Shown in pieces: positions 45,840 through 57,201 of a DNA stretch of 64,000 nt. Origin of the DNA: Raphanus sativus (taxonomy: Eukaryota; Streptophyta; Magnoliopsida; Brassicales; Brassicaceae); the NCBI RefSeq assembly GCF_000801105.2, contig NC_079513.1:22288273-22352272 (forward strand), in the 5' to 3' direction. The position numbers were made by a program, and so were the translations under genes. The notes below the pieces were generated by a model. The model searched no databases. It saw only the letters and a program-made list of their open reading frames with translations, and was not told the origin of the DNA. Numbering within the stretch: the stretch's first letter is position 1; every line of letters starts with the position of its first letter.

Positions 45840-46734
45840 ATCGTCGTCCCCAGTGCCTTCCAGGTTTTCAGAGCAGCAGGTTAGTCTATTTTACGGCGAT
45901 TTCTAGGCTAGCTAAGGTCAAAATGCAGTCTGGCCGTATAGGCGGAGATGGAGATGGTCGCAGATTGGAATAATCAGGAGACAGATTCTACTAGAGTTCC
46001 CAGTTTCATATCATCGTGTATACAGATGATAAAACAGGCCTCCCTAGGTAATTTACATGTAGCTTCATATTGATGGGTGCATTACTTGTTACCGCAACTC
46101 ACCCAAGTGGAGGTATCTCATCTTAAAGTTGGTTGAGATAATTTTAGCGGAACCAGGGGCTCTGACCAAACTTGAAAAATATCTTTTTTTTTGGCGGAAA
46201 CAGTGCCTGATTCCACCTTCTTCATTTGAGATCTTGATGCGGCTTGCTACCTCCTCAGCAGAAGAGGATACAACAAGGTTTGTGGAAATCTATGCTCTTT
46301 GAAGAAAGTGGCTCTTGCCGGTGCACTAGAAAGGAAGGCAACCATTCAGCAGATGTTCACTGTTTAATGCTGGAAGGAGTAGGACTATCTTTATAAAGAT
46401 AATCTCGAAGCTGGTCTTCTTAAAACTCTTGTAGAAGAAATATAAGGATCATGCCCTCAAGCTATCATCAACAAACAAGTGAATGACGAAATTGATTGTG
46501 CAGATATTCACTGTTTCTTTCAGACTTTCTGAAGAAGGAAATCCTATTTTAGAAAGGGAAGCTGCATTAATCGCTATCTGGTTGCTGACCAAAAATATTG
46601 TTTGTTGGAAGGACTGGGAATATCTCTTTGAGGAGAATCTAAAAACTAGTATTGTTCTTCTCGAAACTCTTGTAGAAGTGGCATTGCTGATATGTGCATT
46701 CTCAATAATTTTAGACTCAGTCATTAGTTTTTAA
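45840..46734 (+). pseudogene. Degenerate unidentified gene remnant
   Basis: Protein-like stretches occur in shifting frames: LMRLATSSAEEDTTRFVEIYA, LKKVALAGA..RKATIQQMFTV, and finally an open 83-codon piece at 46483-46734 (EGNPILEREAALIAIWLLTK, CWKDWEYLFEENLKTSIVLL). The tail LETLVE(E/V) also occurs just upstream, so part may be internally duplicated. Stops and frameshifts are common. I do not recognise the family. Confidence 0.35.
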
Positions 46735-46837
46735 TAATTTAGCTGATGATTCTTCAGTATATTCAGAATAACCAATAAATAGATATTTAACAAATTATAT
46801 CGATAGTACCATAATTAATTTTCTCATATTTAATAAA

Positions 46838-47487
46838 TCTATCTTATTAAAACAGAAACATTCTGTTGGACCTAACATTTATTTTGTAAGTTTTTAAATT
46901 AAATACACCTTTATACTTTATAGTTAAACCTACATTAAATCACTAATGTTTCTTTCTTTATACTACTATCCATGTTTCCAAACAATATACTTATTTTTTA
47001 TACTACTATCAATGTTTCCAAACAATATATTTTTTATACTACTATCAATGTTTCCAAACAATACAATAATTAATCTTAGTTATTTTATATATATCATTTT
47101 CTCTTTAAAATTTTGTAGAAACGTTATATTTTTCATAAATTACAAAATAATGAACTTTAAAATTTAGATTATAAAATTACAAATTATGAAACTATTACAA
47201 TTTAAATCCAATTAGATTACATATCGGTCATCCATCAGTTCAATCGGTTAGTCTCGGGTTTTAGTGATTTTTTTAATATGAATATTTTAAAAAAACTTAA
47301 ATTGAATTGTCAGATCTCCAGATTAACCGGTATAATCACAATCGGGTTGAATTTAAAAACACTGATTTAAATGCAAAAATATTTTAAATACACACTCTTT
47401 AAAAAATACCAAAATATTTGTTAAGTTATTAGTGAAATTTTTCATCGTAAAATATTCCGCGCTTCCAAAGCGCGGATCAAAATCTAG
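46838..47487 (+). mobile_element. 650-bp non-autonomous Helitron
   Basis: Starts TCTATCTTATTAAAACAG and ends with the hairpin CCGCGCTTCCAAAGCGCGG followed by ATCAAAATCTAG, between host A and T. Its interior carries tandem ACTACTATCAATGTTTCCAA units. It is an uninterrupted relative of the Helitron in the WRKY2 leader intron and shows that element's pre-insertion sequence. Confidence 0.9.
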
Positions 47488-47749
47488 TTAAGTTTAAAAA
47501 ACTAGCATTAGTATTTTTGGGTACATATATTATTAGTCCACATGATGGCCCACACCTAGTTTGATTATTATATGAATCTCGTCTTGTTTAGATTTCCTGT
47601 GCTTCTCTTTCTTTACATTGGTTTGTTCTACACCTAGCTAGGGTTTTGATATTTTTACAGTGTGTCGTTGCTGAGATTTTGATATCTAGTTTCGTTTTTC
47701 TTAATGTTTTTTCAGGAGATCGGTATTGTTCGGAAGCTAGCTCTAAATT

Positions 47750-50700
47750 ATGGACAGGATAAGTCAGTTGCATGATGAGCTTCTACTGAAAATATTGGCA
47801 ATGCTTCCTACCATGAAAGATATTGTGGACACTATGCTTTTGTCAAAACGATGGCAGTTTCTTTGGATGATGGTTCCAAGACTCGTATACAATGATAACT
47901 ATAAGAACCCCAAGTATGGAAGCTTTTCTCTGTTTGTAGACAGATCTTTCTTTAAGCACGATGCTCCAGTTATAGAAGCTTTGCGTTTCAAACTTGGTAG
48001 TATTTGTGGTAGTGAAGATATTCAAGCGTGGATGAGATCTGCTGATAAACGTTGTGTGCGTGAGCTGATTATCCAGATTGATACTTTTACTTATAAACAT
48101 CCAGTCTTACTTCCTTGGAGCTTGTTTAGTGGGGGATGTAGAATGCTTGTGACCTTAAATATAAGCAAGGCAATTCTTGTGGATGATCTTGATTCACCAA
48201 TTTCTTTCCCATCCCTCAAAACTCTGAGTCTTAAATCCATCAAGTATCCATGTGGTGAGTTTGTCAAGAAGCTTTTATCCAACTGTCATGTCCTTGAAGA
48301 CTTGGTTGTGGAGCAATGTCAAGCTGACAATGTTAACATTTTCACTGTTATCGTGCCTTCTCTAAAGAGTTTAGTCTTGAAAACATTAGATGAAAGACTT
48401 GCAAACGATACTCAAGGGTTTGTGATAGATGCTCCTTCTTTGGAAAAAATCGATGTTTTCCATTCGAGTGGGTTTTGTATCTTTGAGAATGATATGACTA
48501 AGGTTGTGGATGCAAATCTTGTCGTTGATTCTTGGAAATTATGGAAGAAGTTGGGTTCTATTGCTTCGTTCAAGCGTCTTTATCTGTGCCTACCATCCTC
48601 AAAGGTAATATATATGATGTTGTTTCCATCCTTCTGCCCTCTTTGTTCTTGGTTTTCTCTTTGAGTCTAATTAGTGAATAAGGTCTCTAATATGTTCACC
48701 AAAAAAAAAGAATGAGGTCTCTAATCCATTACGAAGATAGAGTTCTCTTGTGATGAAAACTATTCTTTATTATGATCTGTACATGGAGTTACATATTTAT
48801 ATGAATACAATCAAGATGTTAAACACACATGAATGTCATGTACTTAATCGAAACTATTGTAAACTATATTGATCATGCACTTAATGCCATCTTGATGTAT
48901 GCAGGATGTGTATCCTGCCGGTAGTGTCTTCACCAGTCTTGTATATTTGAAGATATGCACATGTGAGACAGAATGGGTGAATCTACTCATGCGTGTGCTC
49001 AGAGATTCTCCTAATTTACGTGCTCTCAGGCTTCAACAGGTACGTACATTTGAATAAGGCTACTACCCGGTAGTTTATCAGTATAATTGATCTAGTGCAT
49101 TCACTAGTAGAAAACTGCAGAATAGACACGTAATTTTTAGTGACTATGGCTTTCTTTTCGTGACTATAGAACAATATAGTCACGGTTAGTAACGGAAAAA
49201 AATCGTGTGTATACGATCGTGACCATTTTTCTCGGTGACTTTTTCGTGACTTAATAATCACGATTTTGCCACGTTTATTTTCGTGATACTTTAGTCACCG
49301 TATAGACACATAATATATCGTGGTTGTTTAGTCACGTTCATATTCGTCACCAATACGTGACTGTATTTAAAAAATAAACAAAAAAAAAGAAAATAAAAAT
49401 AACTATTTTGTTATTCAAAATCTGATTAATCACAAAATATAATACAATTAATTTCAATATAATAAAAATAATCACAACTTCGAGCCCGAGATCTGCGGTG
49501 AGCTTGAATCCGGTGGCGAAATCGGCTGTGAGCTTGAGTCCGGTGCCAGGCTTGATTCCGGCAACGAGGAGACCAACAACAACCTTGGGTGACGAGCTTG
49601 ACTCAGACGAAGAGCTTGAGAGAGTTACGAGATAAAGCTATGACGATATGAGCAACCGAATCGTCATGCCACCACCACCGGTTCATCACGACACCGATTC
49701 GTTACGCCACACCTTTGGTTCATCACACTGCCACTTCTTCAGATCTAGAAACAAGATAACATTAATAGATCTAGAAACGGAGCAAACCACGTGTAAAAAT
49801 TCGAATCTCACCGGCGAAGGTAGTTTCGGAGAGAGAGAAGCAAAACGTGATCGAGATCGATGCTTGTTGTGCCTTTTCCTTTTTCATTGATGGAAGTGAA
49901 GGGAATAGAAGCATAAGATGGAGATGGAGATGGAGATGGAAGTAAGAAAGAGAAAAAACAAAACAATGAACAAATTAATAACGTAAATCTTCCTGATCCG
50001 TTAGATTAACATCTACCAATGGCCAAGATTTTAAAAAGGGCGATCCGCACCTTTTCTGATAGACCAATAGGAAACAATCTTTTACTTTTATTATGATTTA
50101 TGTTAGAATGGTTTTATCTGCTTAAAAACAGAGTTTGGAGCTTACTTGAGATAGATAACTGATTTTACATTTTCAAAATTTAGGATTATCGTTCGAAAAA
50201 ATATATTTTTATAAGCGATCGAAATTAGTGCTTTAGGCTTATACATAAGATATTCTTAATGGTTATGTTTTGGTTTTATGGTTTATAGTTTAATTCTAAT
50301 AATTAAAACTAGTTTAAAGTTTGAAAAAGTTGATGTGAGAAACTTAAAATTTAGTGAGAACTATATTTTAGTTTTTATCTAAGACTTGAAAGTTTTTAGA
50401 TAGAATTTAAATTTAAAATGTAATGTTTATGATATAAGGTTTATAATATGGCATAGGGTTAGGAGTATATGTAGGGTTTGAACTTTGAAGTATGTAGTTT
50501 AGGGTTTTGATTTAAGAATTGAGCTTTAAAAGATTAGATATAGAATTCAGATTTATGTTTGAGTTTTGAAATTTATATTTGGACATTTGATTTCCTACCA
50601 TGATGTATGATTTAATATTTGAGGTTTAGGGTATAGAAAAGCTAATATGGCCACGAAAATACCTTGGCAAATAGCCTATCTAGGTTTGTAACAATTTTTT

Positions 50701-51392
50701 TCTTTTCTGCAATTTAAATTGAAAGCCTGTTTACAAAAAAAAAAAAATACCTTGGCAAATAGTGACTACTTTTTTTTTTGGTTACACACTTATTAATCAT
50801 AATTTTTGGATCGTGGCTGTTGTATCTACGATTTGTACAGAGTTTTGTACACGTGTCAATGCAGTCATGAAAGTAACCAAGAGAAAGCGTGACCATATTT
50901 AGTCGTGACATTTCTGTGAGGAAAACGTGTCTTTTTAGCCACGAAATGGTTAGGAATAGTCACGATTACGGGTTTCGTGACTAACTGTGACGGTTCTGTG
51001 ACTAAGTAAAAAAAAGTCACGTCCTCTCGTGACTAAACCGTGTTTATATTGATTTTTTCTACTAGTGATTGTACTTTTTATCCTGTTTATATCAGTGCCA
51101 TATCCTTCGATCTAAAAAGCCACGCCCATGCTGGAACCCGTCCTGGAATGAACCGAGTTCAGTTCCTGAATGTTTTTTATCAAGTCTTGAAACTTTTGAA
51201 TGGGTAAATTATGAAGGAGCAGAAGAAGAGAAGGAAGCAGTAGCGTTTGTTTTTAGAAGCGCAAAGTGTTTAAAGAAAGCAACTATTAATATCTGCAGTA
51301 AAACAAGTGACTTTGACAAGAAACTCGAGGTGATCAAGGAGTTGTTCTCGTCAACAAGGCGTTCACCAGCCTGTCAGCTTGAGTTACGCTAA
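47750..51392 (+). CDS. F-box/LRR/FBD protein, copy B
   Basis: Exons 47750-48604, 48905-49039 and 51096-51392 encode 428 residues with an open frame throughout. It has an N-terminal F-box (MDRISQLHDELLLKILAMLP to [15 protein letters not shown]), leucine-rich RNI-like repeats (ISFPSLKTLSLKSIKYPCGE and similar) and a C-terminal FBD segment (SSLETFEWVNYEGAEEEKEA). The F-box docks on SKP1/ASK in an SCF ubiquitin ligase and the LRR part would choose a target; none is known. F-box position 8 is His where A and C have Pro. The second intron is about 2.06 kb, mostly a CACTA element, yet its splice sites are intact. The leader has the same GCTAGGGTTTTGATATT and TTTTTTCAG as copy A. Confidence 0.88.
49102..51067. 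mobile_element. Non-autonomous CACTA (En/Spm) element in F-box intron 2
   Basis: Termini CACTAGTAGAAAA and TTTTCTACTAGTG are perfect 13-bp inverted repeats, flanked by the 3-bp duplication ATT (49099-49101, 51068-51070). Copies A and C show the empty site (GTGCATTGT). Sub-terminal regions are full of CGTGACTA/TAGTCACG units, the expected transposase-binding array. The 1,966-bp body has no transposase. A less AT-rich part at about 49.48 to 49.95 kb with AGCTTGAGTCCGGTG repeats may be captured host sequence. Confidence 0.93.
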
Positions 51393-52365
51393 AGTTATGA
51401 GTGAGAATCAAGTAACATCTTACTGGTTAGTTTCCAGATCTGAATCTTAGACAAGATAGTACAACTTGTTTTGTTTTTATTTGCTACATTTATAGCTCAA
51501 TGAATTCGAAACTGTTTGGTCTAGTTATCTTCTGCGGCAAATGAATTGATGGGACTTTGGCCACAAGAAGTTTTTTTTTTTATTCTTTCACAGAAAGTCT
51601 GGAATGCATCTAGTTGTTAGGTCAGGAGGCCAAATGTTGAAGTAGGATAATGTTTTAAGTAGATTTTTTAAAAATTTGTGTCATTATATACATTATTCAG
51701 CATGTGAAGAAGATGATGAGGGAGATGATGAAAGGGACTGGTGTGAAGGAGATGGCTGGTGAGAGATTGATGAACTTCTACAAGAGATTGATTTGCAAAT
51801 ACAGAGCAATTAAGTTTGAGACGAAAAATGGGTTTGAGTTATGATCAGATCAGTTGATTAGGGATCAACAAACTCCAGTCACACCGCCTAGGAGCTGGTG
51901 TTCTTTTTTTGTTATTAAAAAGAAAAATAATTATAATTCTTTAACCAACTTTGAACTATTGATTTAGTAAAATTTTAATTAGTTTTAGTAATTATCCAAC
52001 TTTTTTCAAGAGAGAAAACCCAACAGAGAAAGGGCTACAAGAAAACCTTAATACGGAATTTATCAAATACAAAAAAAATAATCGTTTTTACATTTTAGAA
52101 ACTTAACTTATGTGTTTCAAAAAAAAAAAAGAACCTTAACTTATATAGTCATATTTTAATAAAATATATATTTTTATTCTTGAGAAAATAAAATCAAAAT
52201 GACAATTAGGTATTTTTTATTATATGATTCACGTCTTGTTTAGATTTCGTGTGATTCTCATTTCTTATATTGGTTAATTTGTTCTATACCTAGCTAGGGT
52301 TTTAATCGTTTCGTTTCTTGAATGTTTTTCAGGCGATAGTTCTGTCAGGAAGCTAGCTCTTAATT
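51393..52365. other. F-box B 3' flank and F-box C leader
   Basis: Begins with the shared F-box duplicon flank, then the PPR-derived fragment, then the AT-rich leader of copy C with ACCTAGCTAGGGTTTTAATC and a TTTTTCAG acceptor. Confidence 0.55.
51706..51905 (+). pseudogene. Fragment of the PPR gene 3' end
   Basis: Matches 35690-35935, covering the last PPR codons (MMKGTGVK.MAGE, then EIDLQIQSN and stop) and the 3' flank (CTCCAGTCACAC). About 80 bp of coding sequence is deleted in between. There is no start and it cannot encode a PPR protein. It shows that F-box copy C was duplicated with the PPR/F-box junction. Confidence 0.88.
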
Positions 52366-53821
52366 ATGGACAAGATAAGTCAGCTGCCTGATGAGCTTCT
52401 ACTGAAAATATTGGCAATGCTTCCTACCATGAAAGATGTTGTGGAAACTATGCTTTTGTCAAAACGATGGCAGTTTCTTTGGATGATGGTTCCAAGAATC
52501 AAATACGAGGATAGCTATAAGAACCCCAAGTATGGAAGCTTTTCTCTGTTTGTAGACAGATCTTTCTTTAGGCACGAGGCTCCAGTTATAGAAGCTTTAT
52601 ATTTCAAACTTGGTAGTATTTGTGGTAGTGAAGATATTCAAGCGTGGATGAGATCTGCTGATAAACGTTGTGTGCGTGAGCTGATTATCAAGATTGATAC
52701 TTTTACTAATAAAGGTCCAGTCTTACTTCCTTGGAGTTTGTATAGTGGAGGATGTAGCATGCTTGTGACCTTGAAACTAATTAATGCGGTTATTGTGGAT
52801 GATTCTGCATCTCCAATTTCTTTCCCATCCCTCAGAACGTTGAGTCTTGAATCCATGAAGTATCCAAGTGGTGAATTTGTCAAGAAGCTTTTATCCAACT
52901 GCCATGTCCTTGAAAACTTGGTTGTTGAACAATGTGAAGCTGACAATGTTATCATTTTTACTGTTATCGTGCCTTCTTTAAAGAGTTTAGTCTTGAAAAC
53001 ATTAGAAAACAAACTTGGAACCGATGTTCCTGGGTTTGTGATAGATGCTCCTTCTTTGGAAAATTTCGACATTTTTCATTTTACTGGGTTTTGTACCTTT
53101 GAGAACAATATGAGTAAGATTGTGGAGGCAAAACTTGTCCTTAATACTTGGAAGTTATGGAAGAGGTTGGGTTCTATTGCTTCGTTCAAGCGCCTTTATC
53201 TGTGCCTACCATCCTTAAAGGTAATAATATATATATGATGTTGTGATTAATACTATTGACATTACATTTGATCATGCACTTTTTAATGCCATTCTTGTTG
53301 CATGCAGGATATGTACTCCGCTGGTAGTGTCTTCTCCAGTCTTGTACATTTGAAGATATGCACATGCGAGACAGAATGGGTAAATGTACTCATGCGTATG
53401 CTCAAAGATTCTCCTAATTTACGAGCTCTCAAACTTCACCAGGTATGTATATTTGAATAAGGTTATTATCCAGTAGTTTATAAGTATGCTGATTGATGAT
53501 CTAGTGCATTGTACTTTGTATTAGTGCCATGTCCTTCGACCTAAAGAGCCGCGCCCATGCTGGAACCCGGCATGGAATGAACCGAGTTCAGTTCCTGAAT
53601 GTTTGTTATCAAGTCTTGAAACTTTCGAATGGGTAAAATATGAAGGAGCAGAAGAAGAGAAAGAAGTAGTAGCGTTTGTTTTTAGAAGCGCAAAGTGGTT
53701 AAAGAAGGCAACCATTAAATTCCACATTAAAACCAATGACACTGCCAAGAAACTTGAGGTGATCAAGGAGTTGTTCTCGTCCTCGAGGCGTTCACCAGCG
53801 TGTCAGCTTGAGTTCCGCTGA
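52366..53821 (+). CDS. F-box/LRR/FBD protein, copy C
   Basis: Exons 52366-53220, 53308-53442 and 53525-53821 encode 428 residues without interruption. It has the F-box [26 protein letters not shown] segments such as ISFPSLRTLSLESMKYPSGE and LLSNCHVLENLVVEQCEADN, and an FBD C-terminus (WVKYEGAEEEKEVVAFVFRS). Introns are short (87 and 82 bp), so this is the least disturbed copy and the best reference for the cluster. Role: likely substrate receptor of an SCF E3 ligase; target unknown. It differs from B mostly by substitutions in the LRR part, where target choice would be made. Confidence 0.92.
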
Positions 53822-53963
53822 AGTTATGACATGAGTATGAGTCAACGTGACACCGTTTGGGTTAGTTTCCAGATCTGAATCTTAGACAATAAAGTACAAC
53901 CTGTTATGTTTTTATTTGCTACATTAAAGCTCACTGAATTTGAAACTGTTTGGTTCAGTTATA

Positions 53964-56001
53964 CTAGGGGGTTAGCCCCGCGCAAGCGCGGGGATGTTGG
54001 CAAATGCATGTGTTTTTGTAGTTCATTTGCTTGTATCAAAATCCTTATGAAGATAAATTCTTGGACCAGCCAACATACACAATTAAAAAAGAAAACATAT
54101 CAGAGGACAATGTCTTTACTCTTAACCACACTAAGTGATTGTCCGTGAGAGAGTACACAAACATGAAAGCTTATGAATTTGAATAACGTCCTTTGGCCAT
54201 CTCTCTGGCTTGACGTTTTCTGCATATAAGTTATCCCTACCATTGCGTAGGCCATGTATTAGACATTATCCCCTCTCTTCACTCTGTCCATCTGGAAGTA
54301 CGTCATTTTCTACAGCTTGTCCTTTGTAAGGGACCAGAAAAAGAATTAAGAAAACGTTAAATCCTCGTTGGTTTGGTTTCATTAGCTCTTGAAAAATGTT
54401 CAATCACAAAAGAATCTTTGAAGGAGTTGCAATTTTTACCACAGCCATTGCAGGGTAGATTTGGGTGCTTCTTCCTAGGCGATTGGTTTTTCTCTGATGA
54501 CACCTTTGAATACAATAACCTAAGATACATACAATCACACGAAGATTTAAATAATAATCATAAGAGAACAAATTCTAATAAATGATCATAAAAAATAATC
54601 ATACAGTGTGCAGTACTCACTAATCGATAAGATTAGTTGAGGATCCAAAGAAAACATGCTTTCACCTCCCAGTTTCAGTAGTATCTCATCTGCATAGTCA
54701 AATAAGAATCATTAAAAAAAATATGCAGAGTTAATAATACTATATCCTATAATTGTCATGACCAGTAAGCAAGTAATTGTGGAGACATGAGGAAAATTTA
54801 AGTTGTTACTGTCGCTTGATGAGATGAGAGAATACCTTGGCTGCTTCAGCAAAGGCCACAACCACATCTTCAGGTTTTTATGTCGTGATAGCTTTGTCAT
54901 CTATGTCTGCTGGAGAATTCAGTCTCAGAATCATTCTTCTGTATTTCCTCTTCTGCGAAAGGAAGCCACAATTTAGAAATGCAAAATAATAACAGACAAG
55001 ATTGTTGGTATATAAACACTTGCATTACCATACGACAAAGAGGATAATAAAACCAAAAGCATAATGCTGATAAATATGAATCTAAACACCACAGTGTGCT
55101 CAAAACAGTGATGACCATGAGCTAAAAGGACTGGGAAAATCACAATAAGAAAATACCAGATTCAAAACCATATCGCAAAGAGGTATAAAACATAACTGGA
55201 GACAAAAAAATATAAAAAATAAGCATCTAATCAGTGATGAACATGATTTAAAAGTGGGATCATAAATTAATAGTACACTACCTGCTCATCAAGGAAAATT
55301 AAGGTGATTCCCATGAATTCACCTTGTTTTTTAATGTTTCTGGAGTCCCAAAACCGCAGAAGGCGAGCGACGATGAACTAAGAATATCTACCCAGGCGGA
55401 GATAGTCGAACGATGTTGGGGCAACAATGGCAGCGGAGGAAGACATCTTTCTGAGATTCTTTGGAAGCTGAAGGAACAAATTTAAACTGAGAGTGATTGC
55501 TAGCGAGCGTCACAGGCTGTGAGTCACAGCCTCATCCATCTCCTATTTATAAGAAATCACCAGACGAAGAATACCGAAACGTTACAGAGTCTATTGTAAT
55601 TAACACAACACTTAATCTCGAATTTAAGATACATTTACAGTCGAGGAAGGGAAAGAGATGCAAATCGTTTGCTTTGCATATTTAGAGAAACAAAGGCAGC
55701 GACTTCAACAATGGAAGAAGGTAACGACGATGCCTTACAGAATAAAAGTAAAACGCAATGTTTTCGTTTAATAATTTAATAACAAAACACATAAGCCCAA
55801 CCCATTACTTAACTCATTAGAAAAACAAAATACAGAAGTCTAACCCAAAATGTCTATGTAAATCAAACCAAACCAAAAACAATCAGACAAAATAAACGAA
55901 TCAGACAACCAAGTTAACCGGAAAGCGGGACCCACAGACAGTAATGAAAATCTGACGTGGACACATTGAGAAGAGAGGAAAGTGAGGCATTATATATATG
56001 A
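53964..56001 (-). mobile_element. 2,038-bp Helitron with a captured RPA-like remnant
   Basis: On the minus strand it starts TCATATATATAATGCCTCAC (at 56001) and ends with the hairpin CCCCGCGCTTGCGCGGGG followed by CTAACCCCCTAG (at 53964), between host A and T. The flanks CAGTTATA and TTCTGCGG rejoin to match the uninterrupted sequence after copies A' and B (AGTTATCTTCTGCGG), which confirms both ends. It belongs to a different family from the TCTATCTTATT copies. Confidence 0.9.
55282..55446 (-). pseudogene. Broken first exon of an RPA1/DUF223-like OB-fold gene
   Basis: Fifty-five codons with one stop at codon 23: MSSSAAIVAPTSFDYLRLGR, stop, ARLLRFWDSRNIKKQGE, FMGITLIFLDEQ, then a |GTAGTG donor. 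ARLLRFW.(A/S)RN.K..GE.MG..L.(L/F)LDEQ is the start of the plant replication-factor-A-like DUF223 family often linked to Helitrons. Further decayed exon-like sequence on the same strand (DDKAITT, VVVAFAEAAKVF near 54.84 to 54.95 kb; CNGCGKN near 54.45 kb) may be later exons. Not functional as read. Confidence 0.7.
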
Positions 56002-57201
56002 TTCTGCGGCCAATAAGTTGGTACACTTTTGTCCACAGAAAAGTTTATTTTTGTTCTTTCACAGAAAATCCAATAGAATGCATCTCTATTTGTTAGGTCA
56101 AGAGGCCAATGTTGAAGTAAGATAATGTTTCAAGTAGATTTTGCCAAAAAAATTGTCCAAAAACAAGATTTTGCCAATATTTGTGTCATTATATACAGCA
56201 TTTTTTTTGAAGATTTCTAATATAGAACTTTGGTCAATCTTTAGCATATTCGTTCACAATATATATGCTAAAGATTATTGACCAAAAAAAAGAGATTATT
56301 ATACTACTAGCTAGATGAAGTTGTATTATTCCATATTATATATTTTCGTTCTTTGTCGTACGTGTGTTAAGTCAAATCACCATAAATTTCAATTTTGAGT
56401 AGTATAGATGTTGTTGTTTCAAAAAAAAAAGATAAAAAGAAAGAAAGAAAGAGTAGTATTTTATTGAGTATCATTGTATTGTGAATTATAAATATATAGC
56501 CTCGTTGAATCTTTTTAAATTGGTTTCAAAGAAATATAGTAGCCTACATTTCTATGTAAAATGCCATAAGAAAATTTTAACATAAGTTTTTCTTTCTTAA
56601 ATGATTAGTAGATTAACAAAAAAGTAATAAACCATTTCCCTTGGGACATTTCAGAATTTTGCTATTACATTTTTTCTTTAACCTTTGTTCTTTCACCATG
56701 CTTCTAAATTTGTATATATGGCCTGAACAAAATATCACTATTGTGCAATTAGTCCAACTCATCAAATGTGGTATACTAATTCACTCACCGTGTTTAGCAT
56801 AAGGATTCAATGATTTATCTTGTTTAACTCATAGTCATATAGTGATTGATTCTAGACTAATGCACAGACCGTGTTAAAGTCTTGTATTTCTTGAACTCTT
56901 TTTTGATCACACACATTATTGAAGAATGTAATGGATAGACTCGGTCCAGTTCCGTCAAAAGGAAGTTATCTACACTTCACGCGTTTATATAATTCAAACT
57001 TTTTCTTTATATATTATATAAAGTTTAATAATCTGAAAAGTCTACATCAAACGAATATTTATATACATATCATATGTAGATAGATACTTTTATATTCCCT
57101 TGCAAGTAGCATGTATAGTAGTCATCATAATATGACAAAACGAAATAAATGGAAATTAAAACGTAACTAAAACGGAGACCACAGGCGTTGATAATGAAAT
57201 A
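56002..57201. other. AT-rich intergenic region after the F-box cluster
   Basis: Starts with the third copy of the F-box 3' flank (to about 56.2 kb). The rest is AT-rich with no gene, RNA or clear element seen. Confidence 0.5.

Noticed and set aside
46946..47167. 73-codon hydrophobic frame
   Set aside because: Made of the tandem repeat inside the Helitron; not a gene.
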